Shown: positions 1 to 7,900, numbered from the stretch's first letter. The stretch: 17,105 nt of DNA from JBHJOF01 sp050330055 (GCA_050330055.1 JBHJOF010000394.1:1-17105); one strand, 5' to 3'. The notes: generated from the letters alone by a model not told the origin. Numbers and translations are program-made.

Positions 1-882
1 GAAGGGGATCATGGCAACCGCGATGGCCGCGCCCTCGCCGAGCTGGCCGCCGGGGATCGCGCGCTGGAACGACAGCGTCGCCATGAGGTGCGTGGCGTTC
101 AGCGGCCCGCCGCGGGTCAGCACGTAGATCAGCTGGAAGTCGGTGAAGGTGAAGAGCACCGAGAAGGTCATGACCACGGCGATGATCGGCGTCAGCAGCG
201 GCAGGGTGATGTGGCGGAAACGCTGCCACTCGCTGGCGCCGTCGATGGTCGCCGCCTCGTAGAGCGACTGCGGGATGGTCTGCAGCCCGGCCAGCAGGGT
301 TATGGCGACGAAGGGAATGCCGCGCCAGGTATTGGCGGCGATCACGCTGGCCCGCGCATTGTTGGGGTCGCCCAGGAAGTTGATGTAGACGTCGATCAGG
401 CCGAGCCGCTGCAAGGTCCAGGAGATGATCGAGAACTGGCTGTCGTAGATCCACCAGAAGGCGATGGCCGAGAGCACGGTCGGCACGATCCAGGGCAACA
501 GCACGATGGCGCGTAGAAAGGCCTTGAACGGCAGGTGCCTATTCAGCAGCAAAGCGAGCCAGAGGCCGAGCACGAACTTCAGGATGCTGGCGATCACGGT
601 GTAGAGGAAGGTGTTGTAGACCGCGAGCCAGAACACGCGGTCGTCGAACAGCCAGACGAAGTTCTCGAAGCCGATGAAGATACCGGCACGGCCGATCGTC
701 GTATCGGTCATCGCGAGGTAGATGCCGAGGAACAGCGGATAGGCCAGGAACAGCAGCAGCACTGCGGCCGCCGGCAGCATGAACCAGAAGCCGACGAAGC
801 CGCGACTGCTGCTCAGGCGCGACCAGCGGTCGGCGCCTTCGGCGACCGTGCTAACGCGGGCTGCAGTCGTTTCGGCGACCAT
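1..882 (-). CDS. ABC transporter permease, MalF/UgpA type (C-terminus cut by window edge)
   Basis: Inner-membrane channel subunit of a carbohydrate-type ABC importer. The frame is open to the left edge and gives 294 residues; the family is usually about 290-320, so only a short C-terminal piece is missing. Hydrophobic segments lie near residues 30-58, 88-114, 122-146, 178-200 and 230-256. The EAA loop that docks on the ATPase is clear at residues 209-229 (EAATIDGA, then W, F, I and LP), the hallmark of the binding-protein-dependent permease family. The ATG at 880-882 was chosen because AGGAA lies a few bases upstream (read on the minus strand). It is the third gene of the importer operon, after the ATPase and binding protein; a second permease is expected beyond the left edge. 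The substrate cannot be read from the sequence. Confidence 0.93.
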   Translation of the reverse strand, partial: MVAETTAARVSTVAEGADRWSRLSSSRGFVGFWFMLPAAAVLLLFLAYPLFLGIYLAMTDTTIGRAGIFIGFENFVWLFDDRVFWLAVYNTFLYTVIASILKFVLGLWLALLLNRHLPFKAFLRAIVLLPWIVPTVLSAIAFWWIYDSQFSIISWTLQRLGLIDVYINFLGDPNNARASVIAANTWRGIPFVAITLLAGLQTIPQSLYEAATIDGASEWQRFRHITLPLLTPIIAVVMTFSVLFTFTDFQLIYVLTRGGPLNATHLMATLSFQRAIPGGQLGEGAAIAVAMIPF

Positions 883-942
883 CTGGTTCCTACCGCCGGC
901 AAGCGATCAGGCTTGCGGAAACACCTTCTTCTTCAAGAACAC

Positions 943-1089
943 CCCTCACCCTCCCATCGCTGACGCGATGGGCCCCTCCCTCTCCCCCAAGGGGCGAGGG
1001 AAATGGGACAGGCGCGCCTGAAACCCCTCTCCCTTGAGGGGAGAGGGAGGGCCCCGCGCGTGTCAACGCGCGGGAGGGTGAGGGTGAGG
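943..1089. repeat. Double-hairpin intergenic repeat, copy 1
   Basis: Two inverted arms, 943-1000 and 1024-1089, form a composite palindrome between the binding-protein and permease genes. Each arm reads CCCTCACCCTCCC, then a small GC-rich hairpin (GCTGACGC-like core), then GGGCCCCTCCCTCTCCC, then a short self-complementary CTCAAGGGG-like turn. The right arm is the reverse complement of the left, with a different small-hairpin core. The same architecture recurs around the insertion at 13014-16495 and, more divergently, at 5714-5820. It is non-coding; open frames crossing it on both strands are by-products of its GC-rich symmetry. It resembles REP/BIME-type extragenic palindromes. Confidence 0.85.
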
Positions 1090-1119
1090 AGCGTTGCAAC
1101 AAATCGAACCTGCGAACAC

Positions 1120-2445
1120 CTAGACCCTGTAGTACCGCTCCGCCCGCTTGGCGGCGTTGTCGGCAGCGTCCTTGGGCGCCGCCTCGCCGCCGCAGACCTG
1201 CGCGAACATGTTGACCACGATGTAGTCGGCCATGGCTGCCGCCGAGGCATAGCCGAGCGGACCCGCGTAGCCGTTCCACAGCATGTTCTTCACGGTATCG
1301 CGGTAGGGCGTGTGCTTCGGGTCCTCGGTCCAGACCGGGTTCGAGGCATAGGCGTCGAGCGGATGCGAGATATAGCCGAGCGCCGCCTGCTGCCAGGGCT
1401 CGTACTGCTCGCGCTCCCACATGAAGCGCAGGTACTCCTTCGCCGCATTGGGATAGCGCGTGTAGTTGAACAGCATCGCCTGGGTGAGGAGGTGCAGCTC
1501 GGTCGGGTGACCGACCGGGCCGATCGGCATGTTGACGTGGTTGATGTCCTTGGCCATCTCCCGCACGGCTGCGTCGTCCGAGTTCTTGGCCGCGTAATAG
1601 ATCGAGATGCCGTTGTTGGTCGCGCTCAGCTCACCGGCCAGGAAGGCCTTGTTGTTGTGCGGGTCGAGCCACGACAGGGTGCCCGGCACGAAGTTCTCGT
1701 AGAGCTCCTTGACGTACTCCAGGGCCTGCACGGTCTCGGCGCTGGCCAGCGTGACGTTGCCGTCCTCGTCGACCATCTTGGCGCCGAAGCCCCAGAGAAT
1801 GGTGTGCACCCAGCCGTTGCCGTCGCCGACCGCGTTGCCCAGAGCCATGCCCATGGGGCGGCCGTTCGCCTTGAGCTTCCTGGCGCAGTCGAGCACCTCC
1901 TGATAGCCGGTCGGGAAGGCCTCGAAGCCCGCCTCCTGCACCCAGGACTCGCGATAGGTCATGCAGGCGCCGGCGGCGCCGAGCGGCAGGCCGATCCACT
2001 CGTCTCCGCGCATGCCGTAGCGCTGCGCCGCCTCGTACCAGCCGCCGTACTTGTTGCCGAGGTAGGTGGCGAGGTCGGTCAGCGGCACCAGCTTGTCGGG
2101 ATACTGGTGCGGGTCGTCGAACCAGCCGACGATGATGTCGGGGCCGGAGCCGACGTTGGCGGCGACCGCCGCCTTGGGCCGCACGTCTTCCCACGACTCG
2201 TTGTCGATGCGCACGGAAACGCCGGTCGCCTCGGTGAACTTCTGGGTATTGGCCATCCAGAGGTCCTCGTCGCCCTGGACGAAGCGCTTCCAGCGCAGCA
2301 CGCGCAGCTCGGCACCGTCCTCGGGCTGGAAGCTGAGCGTCTCCTGCGCCTGGGACGGCCGGCCGCCGATCAGGCCGGCGGTGCCGGCCGCGACGGTAGC
2401 CGCCACGCCCATCTTCAGCGTATCGCGCCTGGTAAAGTCCTTCAT
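1120..2445 (-). CDS. ABC transporter substrate-binding protein (family 1, Tat-exported)
   Basis: Periplasmic receptor of the importer, 441 residues, in the range of sugar-binding family 1 proteins (about 400-450). The N-terminus has a twin-arginine motif (TRRDTLKMG, R6-R7), a hydrophobic stretch at residues 13-27 and a likely signal-peptidase site near SQA-QE (31-35), so export through Tat is inferred. The mature part shows the binding-protein pattern: LRVLRWKRF near the start, FTEATGVSV, a GPDIIVGWFDD stretch (104-114) and a conserved aromatic-rich C-terminal lobe. The start ATG at 2443-2445 is preceded by a strong GGGAGGAT ribosome site. It is the second gene of the operon, 57 bp after the ATPase gene and 237 bp before the permease, the latter gap holding a hairpin repeat. 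The ligand is unknown; sugars, polyols and related compounds are typical for the family. Confidence 0.92.
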   Translation of the reverse strand: MKDFTRRDTLKMGVAATVAAGTAGLIGGRPSQAQETLSFQPEDGAELRVLRWKRFVQGDEDLWMANTQKFTEATGVSVRIDNESWEDVRPKAAVAANVGSGPDIIVGWFDDPHQYPDKLVPLTDLATYLGNKYGGWYEAAQRYGMRGDEWIGLPLGAAGACMTYRESWVQEAGFEAFPTGYQEVLDCARKLKANGRPMGMALGNAVGDGNGWVHTILWGFGAKMVDEDGNVTLASAETVQALEYVKELYENFVPGTLSWLDPHNNKAFLAGELSATNNGISIYYAAKNSDDAAVREMAKDINHVNMPIGPVGHPTELHLLTQAMLFNYTRYPNAAKEYLRFMWEREQYEPWQQAALGYISHPLDAYASNPVWTEDPKHTPYRDTVKNMLWNGYAGPLGYASAAAMADYIVVNMFAQVCGGEAAPKDAADNAAKRAERYYRV

Positions 2446-2502
2446 GAGTGTATCCTCCCTCGTTGTTGCCGGCGGCGTCTCTTGCCTGCCGTTGGGTTCA
2501 GG

Positions 2503-3585
2503 TCATGGGGTGATCGTTGCTCCGGTATCGGCGTTGAAGAGATGCACCGCGTCGATGCGCGGCGCCAGGCGGATGGTCTCGCCCGGCCGAAAGGCGTGGC
2601 GCTCGCGGAACAGCGCGATCACCTCCTGCTCGGCGAGGCGGGCGACGACCTGGATCTCCGAGCCGGTCGGCTCGACCACCGTCACGCTGGCCGGCACGCC
2701 GCCCGGCATGTCGTGCTCGGCCAGGCTGACGTGCTCGGGCCGTACGCCGTAGACCACCGGCTGGCCGTCGCGGCCGCCGGCCCCGGCCGGCAGCGGCAAC
2801 CTGATGCCCCGGTCGCCCTCGACGTAGGGCGCGGCGCCGTTGCGCCGCAGCACGCCGGGAATGAAGTTCATCGCCGGCGAGCCGATGAAGCCGGCGACGA
2901 AGAGGTTGGCCGGCCGGTCGTAGAGCTCGAGCGGCGCGCCGATCTGCTCGACCCTGCCGTCGTGCATGACGACGATGCGATCGGCCATGGTCATGGCCTC
3001 GATCTGGTCATGGGTGACGTAAACCGAAGTTGTCTGCAGGCGCTGGTGCAGCGCCTTGATCTCGATGCGCATGGCGACGCGCAGCTTGGCGTCCAGGTTG
3101 GACAGCGGCTCGTCGAACAGGAAGACCTGGGGGTTGCGCACGATGGCCCGGCCCATGGCGACGCGCTGGCGCTGGCCGCCGGAGAGCTGGCGCGGATAGC
3201 GCTCCAGGAAGGGGACCAGGCCGAGGATGTCGGCCGCCGCCTTGACCCGCTCCGCGATCTCGCCCTGCGGCGCGCGGCGCAGGCGCATGCTGAAGGCCAT
3301 GTTGTCGAACACGGTCATGTGCGGGTAGAGCGCGTAGTTCTGGAACACCATGGCCACGTCGCGCTCCTTCGGCGGCAGGTTGTTGACCACCCGACCGCCG
3401 ATCGAGATCTCGCCGGCGCTGATCTGCTCCAGCCCGGCGATCATGCGCAGCAGGGTCGACTTGCCGCAGCCCGAGGGCCCGACCAGCACCACGAAGGACT
3501 TGTCCGGGATATCGATATCGACGCCGTGCAGCACCTCGACCGAGCCAAAGGTCTTGCGTGCGCCTCGAATATCGACCGACGCCAT
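2503..3585 (-). CDS. ABC transporter ATP-binding protein, MalK/UgpC type
   Basis: Cytoplasmic ATPase that powers the importer, 360 residues, standard length for the CUT1 subfamily. All motifs are intact and in order: Walker A GPSGCGKST (36-44), Q-loop at Q82 (QNYALYP), signature LSGGQRQR (134-141), Walker B VFLFDEP followed by LSNLDAKLR (154-169), and the switch histidine H192 in VTHDQ. The C-terminal third from about residue 235 is the regulatory TOBE/OB domain typical of MalK and UgpC. The ATG at 3583-3585 has AGGGAGGA directly upstream. It is the first gene of the ATPase, binding-protein, permease operon. One ATPase type normally forms a homodimer with two permeases. Such ATPases can serve several importers, so substrate identity should not be inferred from this gene. 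Confidence 0.95.
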   Translation of the reverse strand: MASVDIRGARKTFGSVEVLHGVDIDIPDKSFVVLVGPSGCGKSTLLRMIAGLEQISAGEISIGGRVVNNLPPKERDVAMVFQNYALYPHMTVFDNMAFSMRLRRAPQGEIAERVKAAADILGLVPFLERYPRQLSGGQRQRVAMGRAIVRNPQVFLFDEPLSNLDAKLRVAMRIEIKALHQRLQTTSVYVTHDQIEAMTMADRIVVMHDGRVEQIGAPLELYDRPANLFVAGFIGSPAMNFIPGVLRRNGAAPYVEGDRGIRLPLPAGAGGRDGQPVVYGVRPEHVSLAEHDMPGGVPASVTVVEPTGSEIQVVARLAEQEVIALFRERHAFRPGETIRLAPRIDAVHLFNADTGATITP

Positions 3586-3760
3586 GAGTCCTCCCTTGCG
3601 CGGCCCGGGTTCCGCTCCAGATCTCGCCGGCGGCCCGGACTTGGCTTCTTTCTCGCCTTGCGAGCGGGGTATACTAATGATCTTCGGCGGGCGGCGTCCA
3701 CCGCCGATTGCCCAGCCCCAGCAATGGTCCGGCCGGGACCGCGTGCGCCAGCGAGCCCGG
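3586..3760. promoter_or_regulatory. Intergenic region likely holding the ABC operon promoter
   Basis: This 175-bp gap lies between the SDR gene stop and the ATPase start, both on the minus strand. A TATACT/AGTATA core at 3670-3675 could be part of a -10 element. On the minus strand TGGACG, 18 bases, TAGTAT is a weak sigma-70-like match. A GGCGG/CCGCC hairpin is also present but has no T-tract. The evidence allows a promoter here but does not prove one; co-transcription with the SDR gene is the alternative. Confidence 0.3.
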
Positions 3761-4513
3761 CTAGAGCGACATGCCGCCGTCGACGATCACCGCCGTTCCG
3801 GTGGTGTAGGCCGACTCGTCGGAGGCCAGGTAGACCGCGACGGCGGCGATCTCCTCGGCCGTGCCGAGGCGGCCCATTGGCTGGCGCGCGATGAAGGCGG
3901 CGCGCGCCGCCACCGGATCGTCGAAGGCGGCGATGCGCTGGTCGAGCGAGGGCGACTGCACGGTGCCGGGGCAGATCGCGTTGCAGCGGATGCCCTGCGC
4001 AATGAAATCGGCGGCGACCGACTTGGTGAGGCCGATCACCGCCGCCTTGCTGGCGCCATAGACGAAACGGTTGGGCACGCCGGAGATCGAGGAGACCACC
4101 GAAGCCATGTTGACGATCGAGCCGCCGCCCTTGTCCAGCATGCCGGGCAGGCAGGCGCGGATCATGCGAAACATGGACTTGACGTTGAGCTCGAAGGCGA
4201 AGTCCCACTCCTCCTCCTTGCAGTCCAGCACCGTGCCGTGATGGACGAAACCCGCCACGTTGGCCAGCACGTCGAAGGGACCCCCCTCAGCAACCAGTTC
4301 GGCGACCAGGGCGGCCACCGCGGCGCCGTCGGTGACGTCGAGCGGCCGCGTGCTGAGCCCCGGCGTCTCCGGCAGCTCCGCGAGCTTCTCCTCATTGACG
4401 TCGGTGGCAATGACCGTGCCGCCCTCGCGTGCGAAGGCGAGCCCGCAGGCCCGGCCGATGCCTTGGGCCGCCGCCGTGATCAGCAGCCGTTTCCCGCTCA
4501 AGCGTCCGCTCAT
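3761..4513 (-). CDS. SDR-family dehydrogenase, DHRS6 / 2-keto-3-deoxy-L-fuconate dehydrogenase-like
   Basis: Classical short-chain dehydrogenase of 250 residues, NAD-dependent by the Asp at the end of beta-2 (D38). The cofactor loop reads TAAAQGIG (13-20) in place of TGxxxGIG, a variant also found in human DHRS6 (BDH2). Other matches to that group are NVAGFVHHGTVLDC (85-98), the catalytic Ser138, YGASK (Tyr152, Lys156), CPGTVQSPSL (181-190) and the C-terminal SDESAYTTG with VDGG. Bacterial relatives act on 2-keto-3-deoxy-L-fuconate or 3-hydroxybutyrate-like substrates. The start at 4511-4513 is preferred over a longer upstream frame because homology begins there and a purine-rich GGGGGAAGGG site precedes it. 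It sits upstream of the importer genes and divergent from two more dehydrogenases, which favours a role in catabolism of an imported sugar or sugar acid. Confidence 0.9.
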   Translation of the reverse strand: MSGRLSGKRLLITAAAQGIGRACGLAFAREGGTVIATDVNEEKLAELPETPGLSTRPLDVTDGAAVAALVAELVAEGGPFDVLANVAGFVHHGTVLDCKEEEWDFAFELNVKSMFRMIRACLPGMLDKGGGSIVNMASVVSSISGVPNRFVYGASKAAVIGLTKSVAADFIAQGIRCNAICPGTVQSPSLDQRIAAFDDPVAARAAFIARQPMGRLGTAEEIAAVAVYLASDESAYTTGTAVIVDGGMSL

Positions 4514-4652
4514 TGGCCCTTCCCCCTGATCCGCCTTTGCCGCCGGCATGATCGTCGCCCGCCGGCGGTTGCGCAAGGCGCCGCCCCGTGCGACAGACCT
4601 TGGGCTACCATGAGTGACGTACAAGGCCGAAGCGGAAGGAGCGGATCGCAGG

Positions 4653-5591
4653 ATGAAACCGGAGCTTGTCATGGTCTGTCCGATGATGGAGCACGTCATG
4701 GCCGCGCTCGATCGGGACTTCACGCTGCATCGGCTGTGGCAGGCTATGGACCGCGACGCCTTCCTCGCGGCCGCCGCCGGAGCGCGCGGCATTGCCCCCA
4801 TCGGCTTCCGCGGCGCCGACGCGGCGCTGATGGACGCCCTGCCCAAGCTGGAGATCATTGCCTGCTTCGGCGTCGGCATCGACGGCGTCGACCTGGCGCA
4901 CGCCGCCAAGCGCGGCCTGATCGTCACCAACACGCCGGACGTGCTGAACGACGAGGTGGCCAACACGGCCGTCGCCCTGCTGCTGGCGGTGACCCGGCAG
5001 GTCTGCGTCGGCGACCGCTACGTGCGCGAGGGGCGCTGGCTGGAGAAACCCATGTGGCTGACCCGCACCGTGGTCGGGCGGCGGCTCGGCATCCTGGGTC
5101 TGGGGCGCATCGGCAAGGCGATCGCCCGGCGCGCCGAGGGGCTGGGCTGCGAGATCGCCTACCATGGCCGCCACGAGCAGCCGGACCAGCACTATCGCTA
5201 CTATCCCGACCTGGTCGCGCTGGCGCGCGACTGCGATTTCCTTGTGGTGATCTGCCCCGGCGGCGAGGCGACCCGCAGGCTGGTCAATGCCGAGGTCATC
5301 GAGGCCCTGGGACCGGAGGGCGTGCTGATCAACGTGGCGCGCGGCAGCGTGGTCGACGAGGCGGCGCTGGTCGAGGCCCTGGTCGACGGGCGCCTGGGCG
5401 GCGCCGGACTCGACGTCTTCGAGGACGAGCCGCGCGTACCCGAGGCGCTCTTCGCCCTCGACAGCGTGGTGCTGCAGCCGCACGCCGGAAGCGCCACGGT
5501 GGAGACGCGCCGCGCCATGGGCGACCTGGTGATCGAGAACCTGCGCGCCCACTTCACAGGCCTGCCGGTGCCAACGCCCTTCACCGCCTGA
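4653..5591 (+). CDS. D-2-hydroxyacid dehydrogenase (glyoxylate/hydroxypyruvate reductase-like)
   Basis: Cytoplasmic NAD(P)-dependent enzyme of 312 residues, the usual size for D-isomer-specific 2-hydroxyacid dehydrogenases. It shows the substrate-domain pattern FGVGIDGVDL (72-81) and VTNTPDVLNDEVANTA, the Rossmann motif GLGRIG (149-154), and the catalytic triad: Arg230 in NVARGSVVDE, an acidic residue in LDVFEDEP (254-260) and His277 in QPHAGS. A basic HGRHE stretch after beta-2 suggests NADPH use, as in hydroxypyruvate reductases. The ATG at 4653 was chosen over an upstream ATG at 4614 because homology starts at MKPELV and GGAAGGAG lies about 11 bases before it. It is divergent from the SDR gene across a 139-bp gap and followed by another dehydrogenase on the same strand. 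The exact substrate is unproven. Confidence 0.9.
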   Translation: MKPELVMVCPMMEHVMAALDRDFTLHRLWQAMDRDAFLAAAAGARGIAPIGFRGADAALMDALPKLEIIACFGVGIDGVDLAHAAKRGLIVTNTPDVLNDEVANTAVALLLAVTRQVCVGDRYVREGRWLEKPMWLTRTVVGRRLGILGLGRIGKAIARRAEGLGCEIAYHGRHEQPDQHYRYYPDLVALARDCDFLVVICPGGEATRRLVNAEVIEALGPEGVLINVARGSVVDEAALVEALVDGRLGGAGLDVFEDEPRVPEALFALDSVVLQPHAGSATVETRRAMGDLVIENLRAHFTGLPVPTPFTA

Positions 5592-5868
5592 CGTATGAAA
5601 TGGCTTTGCAGAGCCGAAGTGAGTGCTGCACAAAGCGTAGTAGATTCTCTGATACGATTGAGCATCGATTTTCTGGTTTGCCTTTTCGGCGCTTCGCGCC
5701 ACTTGGTCCCAGGGCCCCCTCCCGGCGCTATGCGCCGGCCTCCCCCTCGAGGGGGGAGGCGAACAAACTGCCGCCGCCCAAACATCCCCTTCCCCCTTGA
5801 GGGGGAGGGTTAGGGAGGGGGGCATCAACAAAGTGGGCAACGGAAAATGGAGAGATAGGGAGAGCGCC
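5592..5868. other. Intergenic gap with a repeat, no gene seen
   Basis: This 277-bp gap separates the 2-hydroxyacid dehydrogenase and the 3-hydroxyisobutyrate-type dehydrogenase. The first 100 bases are less GC-rich and show no clear motif. A small GGCGC-TTC-GCGCC hairpin sits at 5688-5700, and the remainder is dominated by a double-hairpin repeat (5714-5820). The ribosome site AGGGAGAG of the next gene is at 5857-5864. The gap suggests the downstream gene may have its own promoter, but none is recognisable. Confidence 0.5.
5714..5820. repeat. Double-hairpin intergenic repeat, divergent copy 2
   Basis: The left arm (5714-5760) holds CCCTCC, the hairpin CCGGCGC-TAT-GCGCCGG, and CCTCCCCCTCGAGGGGGGAGG. 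The right arm (5786-5820) holds CCCCTTCCCCCTTGAGGGGGAGGG followed by TTAGGGAGGGG. The layout is like the repeat at 943-1089, but the core sequences differ, so it is either a diverged relative or a second subfamily. It is non-coding and strongly self-complementary, so it could fold in RNA between the two dehydrogenase genes. Confidence 0.65.
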
Positions 5869-6774
5869 ATGACCTCGGGCAAGCCGAAGATCGGATTCGT
5901 CGGCGTCGGGCTGATGGGCCACGGCATGGCCAAGCACATCGTCGAGCAGGGCTATCCGCTGACGGTCCTGGGCCACCGCAACCGCGTGCCGGTGGAAGAC
6001 CTGCTGCGACGCGGCGCCGCCGAGGCCAGCAGCGCCGCCGCCCTGGCCAGGGCAAGCGACATCGTCTTCCTCTGCGTCACCGGCACGCCGCAGGTCGAAG
6101 AGCTGGTGAACGGACCGGAAGGCCTCAAGGCCGGGGCGCACGAAGGGCTGATCATCGCCGACTGCTCGACCGCGATCCCGAGCTCGACCCTGGCGCTGGC
6201 CGAGGCCTTCAAGCCGCTCGGCGTGCGCTTCGTCGACGTTCCGCTGGCGCGCACGCCCAAGGAGGCCGAGGAAGGCCGGCTCAACGCCTTCGTCGGCGCC
6301 GACGAGGCGACGCTCGACGAGCTCATGCCGGTGATCCAGTGCTGGGCCGAGAACATCATCCACATCGGGCCGGTGGGCAGCGCGCACAGCATCAAGCTGA
6401 TCAACAACTTCATCGCCATGGGCACCGGCGCGATCCTGGCCGAGGCCTTCACCGCGGCACGCAAGGCCGGCCTCAAGCCGGAAACCCTGCACCGGATCAT
6501 CTCGGCTGGCATCCTGAACAGCGGCTTCTACCAGAACATGGCGAAGTGGGTGATCGAGGGCGACCCGGACTCGCACCGCTTCACGCTGCGCAACTGCGTC
6601 AAGGACATCAGCTACTACAACTTGTTGGCCGATTCCCTGCCGATCACGCCGCTGCTCCGCAACGCGGTGAAGCAGACCTACAGTATCGCTCTCAGCCAGG
6701 GGCGCGGCGACCAATACCTGCCGCGGGTGATCGACGCCATGGCCGAGTTCAACGGGGTGCATGCCGAGGCCTGA
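5869..6774 (+). CDS. 3-hydroxyisobutyrate / 2-hydroxy-3-oxopropionate dehydrogenase family protein
   Basis: Beta-hydroxyacid dehydrogenase of 301 residues, the family norm. The N-terminal Rossmann motif is GFVGVGLMG (9-17), with HRNR after beta-2 favouring NADP(H). DCSTAIP (98-104) is the substrate-loop segment, and the catalytic Lys176 and Asn180 lie in HSIKLINNF. The usual PVSGG segment is replaced by VPLARTP (124-130), so the substrate may not be the textbook one. Family members reduce tartronate semialdehyde (GarR/GlxR) or oxidise 3-hydroxyisobutyrate. The ATG at 5869 is chosen for the start of homology and an AGGGAGAG site 4-11 bases upstream. The longer frame from 5797 would translate repeat DNA. 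It is followed 8 bases later by the CapA-type gene, so the two are probably co-transcribed. Confidence 0.88.
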   Translation: MTSGKPKIGFVGVGLMGHGMAKHIVEQGYPLTVLGHRNRVPVEDLLRRGAAEASSAAALARASDIVFLCVTGTPQVEELVNGPEGLKAGAHEGLIIADCSTAIPSSTLALAEAFKPLGVRFVDVPLARTPKEAEEGRLNAFVGADEATLDELMPVIQCWAENIIHIGPVGSAHSIKLINNFIAMGTGAILAEAFTAARKAGLKPETLHRIISAGILNSGFYQNMAKWVIEGDPDSHRFTLRNCVKDISYYNLLADSLPITPLLRNAVKQTYSIALSQGRGDQYLPRVIDAMAEFNGVHAEA

Positions 6775-6782
6775 GAGGCGCC

Positions 6783-7784
6783 ATGCCGGGAAGCAGCCAG
6801 GTCCATCGCATCGCCTTCCTGGGCGACATCATGCTGGGTCGCCTGGTCAGCGACGAGCTGCTGGAGCGCGCGCCGGAGTGGTTCTGGGGCAGCACCCTCG
6901 AGGTGCTGCAGGCGGCCGACGCGGTGATCGCCAACCTGGAATGCGCCATCACCGCGCAGCGCCGCATCTGGACCCGCACCCACAAGGTCTTCCACTTCCG
7001 TGCCGCGCCCGATGCGATCGAGGTGCTGAAGGCCGGCAACGTGCACTGCGTCAGCCTGGCCAACAATCACGTGCTCGACTTCGAGGTCGAGGGCCTGCGC
7101 GACAGCCTGCGCCTGCTCGACGAGGCCGGCATCCGCCACGCCGGCGCCGGCGAGAACGCGGCTGCCGCCGCCGCGCCGGCCCTGCTGCCGCTCGGCGATC
7201 TCTCGATCGGCGTGCTGGCGCTGACCGACAACGAGCCGGCCTTCGCCGCCACGGCGGATCAGCCGGGCACCTGCCATGCCGCGATCCATGGTGGCGCCGC
7301 CGCCGAGCGCCTGCTGGGTCCGGCCATCGCCGATCTGCGCCGACAGGGCGCCGACTTTGTGGTGCTCTCGGCGCACCTGGGCCCCAACATGGTGTCCGTG
7401 CCGTCGCAGGGCTTCCAGGATTTCGCCCGCGCCGCGCTGGCCGCCGGGGTCGACCTGTTCCACGGTCATTCGGCGCATGTCTTCCAGGCCGTCGAGCGGG
7501 TCGGCGACCGCGCCATCCTCTACGACACCGGCGACTTTATCGACGATTACGCGGTCGATCCGGAGCTGCACAACGACTGGTCCTTCATCTTCCTGGCCGA
7601 GCTCGACGCGACGGGCCTGCGGCGGCTCGAGCTGCGCCCGGTTTGCCTCAGCTTCGCGCAGGTCAACCTGGCGCGGGGCGAGGAGGCCCGCGAGATCTGC
7701 GATCGCATGCGCGAGCTCTGCCGTCCCTTCCGGACGCCGCTCAGGGCGACCGCCGCGGGCCTGGAAGTCCCTCTCCGCCAATGA
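6783..7784 (+). CDS. CapA-family metallophosphatase (poly-gamma-glutamate capsule protein-like)
   Basis: The protein has 333 residues and the CapA-type calcineurin-like metal-binding pattern: FLGDIMLGR (12-20), NLE (51-53), SLANNHVLDF (91-100), SAHLGPNM (198-204), HGHSAH (228-233) and YDTGDF (248-253). Family proteins are linked to poly-gamma-glutamate synthesis or hydrolysis in bacilli, but many are stand-alone enzymes of unknown role. No signal peptide or membrane anchor is visible, unlike capsule CapA. This points to a cytoplasmic enzyme. No capB or capC neighbours are present. The start ATG at 6783 follows the previous stop by 8 bases, with GAGAGG as ribosome site. A longer frame entering from 6339 overlaps the dehydrogenase gene and is a shadow. 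The genetic context suggests a role beside the dehydrogenases, function unknown. Confidence 0.85.
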   Translation: MPGSSQVHRIAFLGDIMLGRLVSDELLERAPEWFWGSTLEVLQAADAVIANLECAITAQRRIWTRTHKVFHFRAAPDAIEVLKAGNVHCVSLANNHVLDFEVEGLRDSLRLLDEAGIRHAGAGENAAAAAAPALLPLGDLSIGVLALTDNEPAFAATADQPGTCHAAIHGGAAAERLLGPAIADLRRQGADFVVLSAHLGPNMVSVPSQGFQDFARAALAAGVDLFHGHSAHVFQAVERVGDRAILYDTGDFIDDYAVDPELHNDWSFIFLAELDATGLRRLELRPVCLSFAQVNLARGEEAREICDRMRELCRPFRTPLRATAAGLEVPLRQ

Positions 7785-7900
7785 CCTGGCACGGCCTGTC
7801 CAGCGATTGATCCTGGTCATTTGCCGCCCTGGCCAGGCCTGCTAGGCATTTACCTGCAACTAGTTAGCCAGGCCCCCAACCAGCCCCGGGGAGACGACGG

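Noticed and set aside
1003..3894. A 963-codon open frame on the plus strand
   Set aside because: It is antisense to three clear ABC transporter genes and starts in repeat DNA. Its translation is Arg/His/Val/Gly-rich and low in complexity, typical of a shadow frame in GC-rich DNA.
4514..4966. N-terminal extension of the SDR gene to a start at 4966
   Set aside because: The extra residues overlap the divergent dehydrogenase on the opposite strand, and homology begins at MSGRLSGK (4513), where a ribosome site is present.
3350..5800. An 816-codon plus-strand open frame crossing several genes
   Set aside because: It is antisense to the ATPase and SDR genes and out of frame with the 2-hydroxyacid dehydrogenase, with no recognisable domain.
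4605..5939. A 444-codon minus-strand frame
   Set aside because: It is antisense to the 2-hydroxyacid dehydrogenase and crosses the repeat. Its composition is that of a shadow.
7828..7847. CCTGGCCAGG and GCCT/AGGC as a terminator after the CapA gene
   Set aside because: The stems are short and overlap each other, and no T-tract follows.
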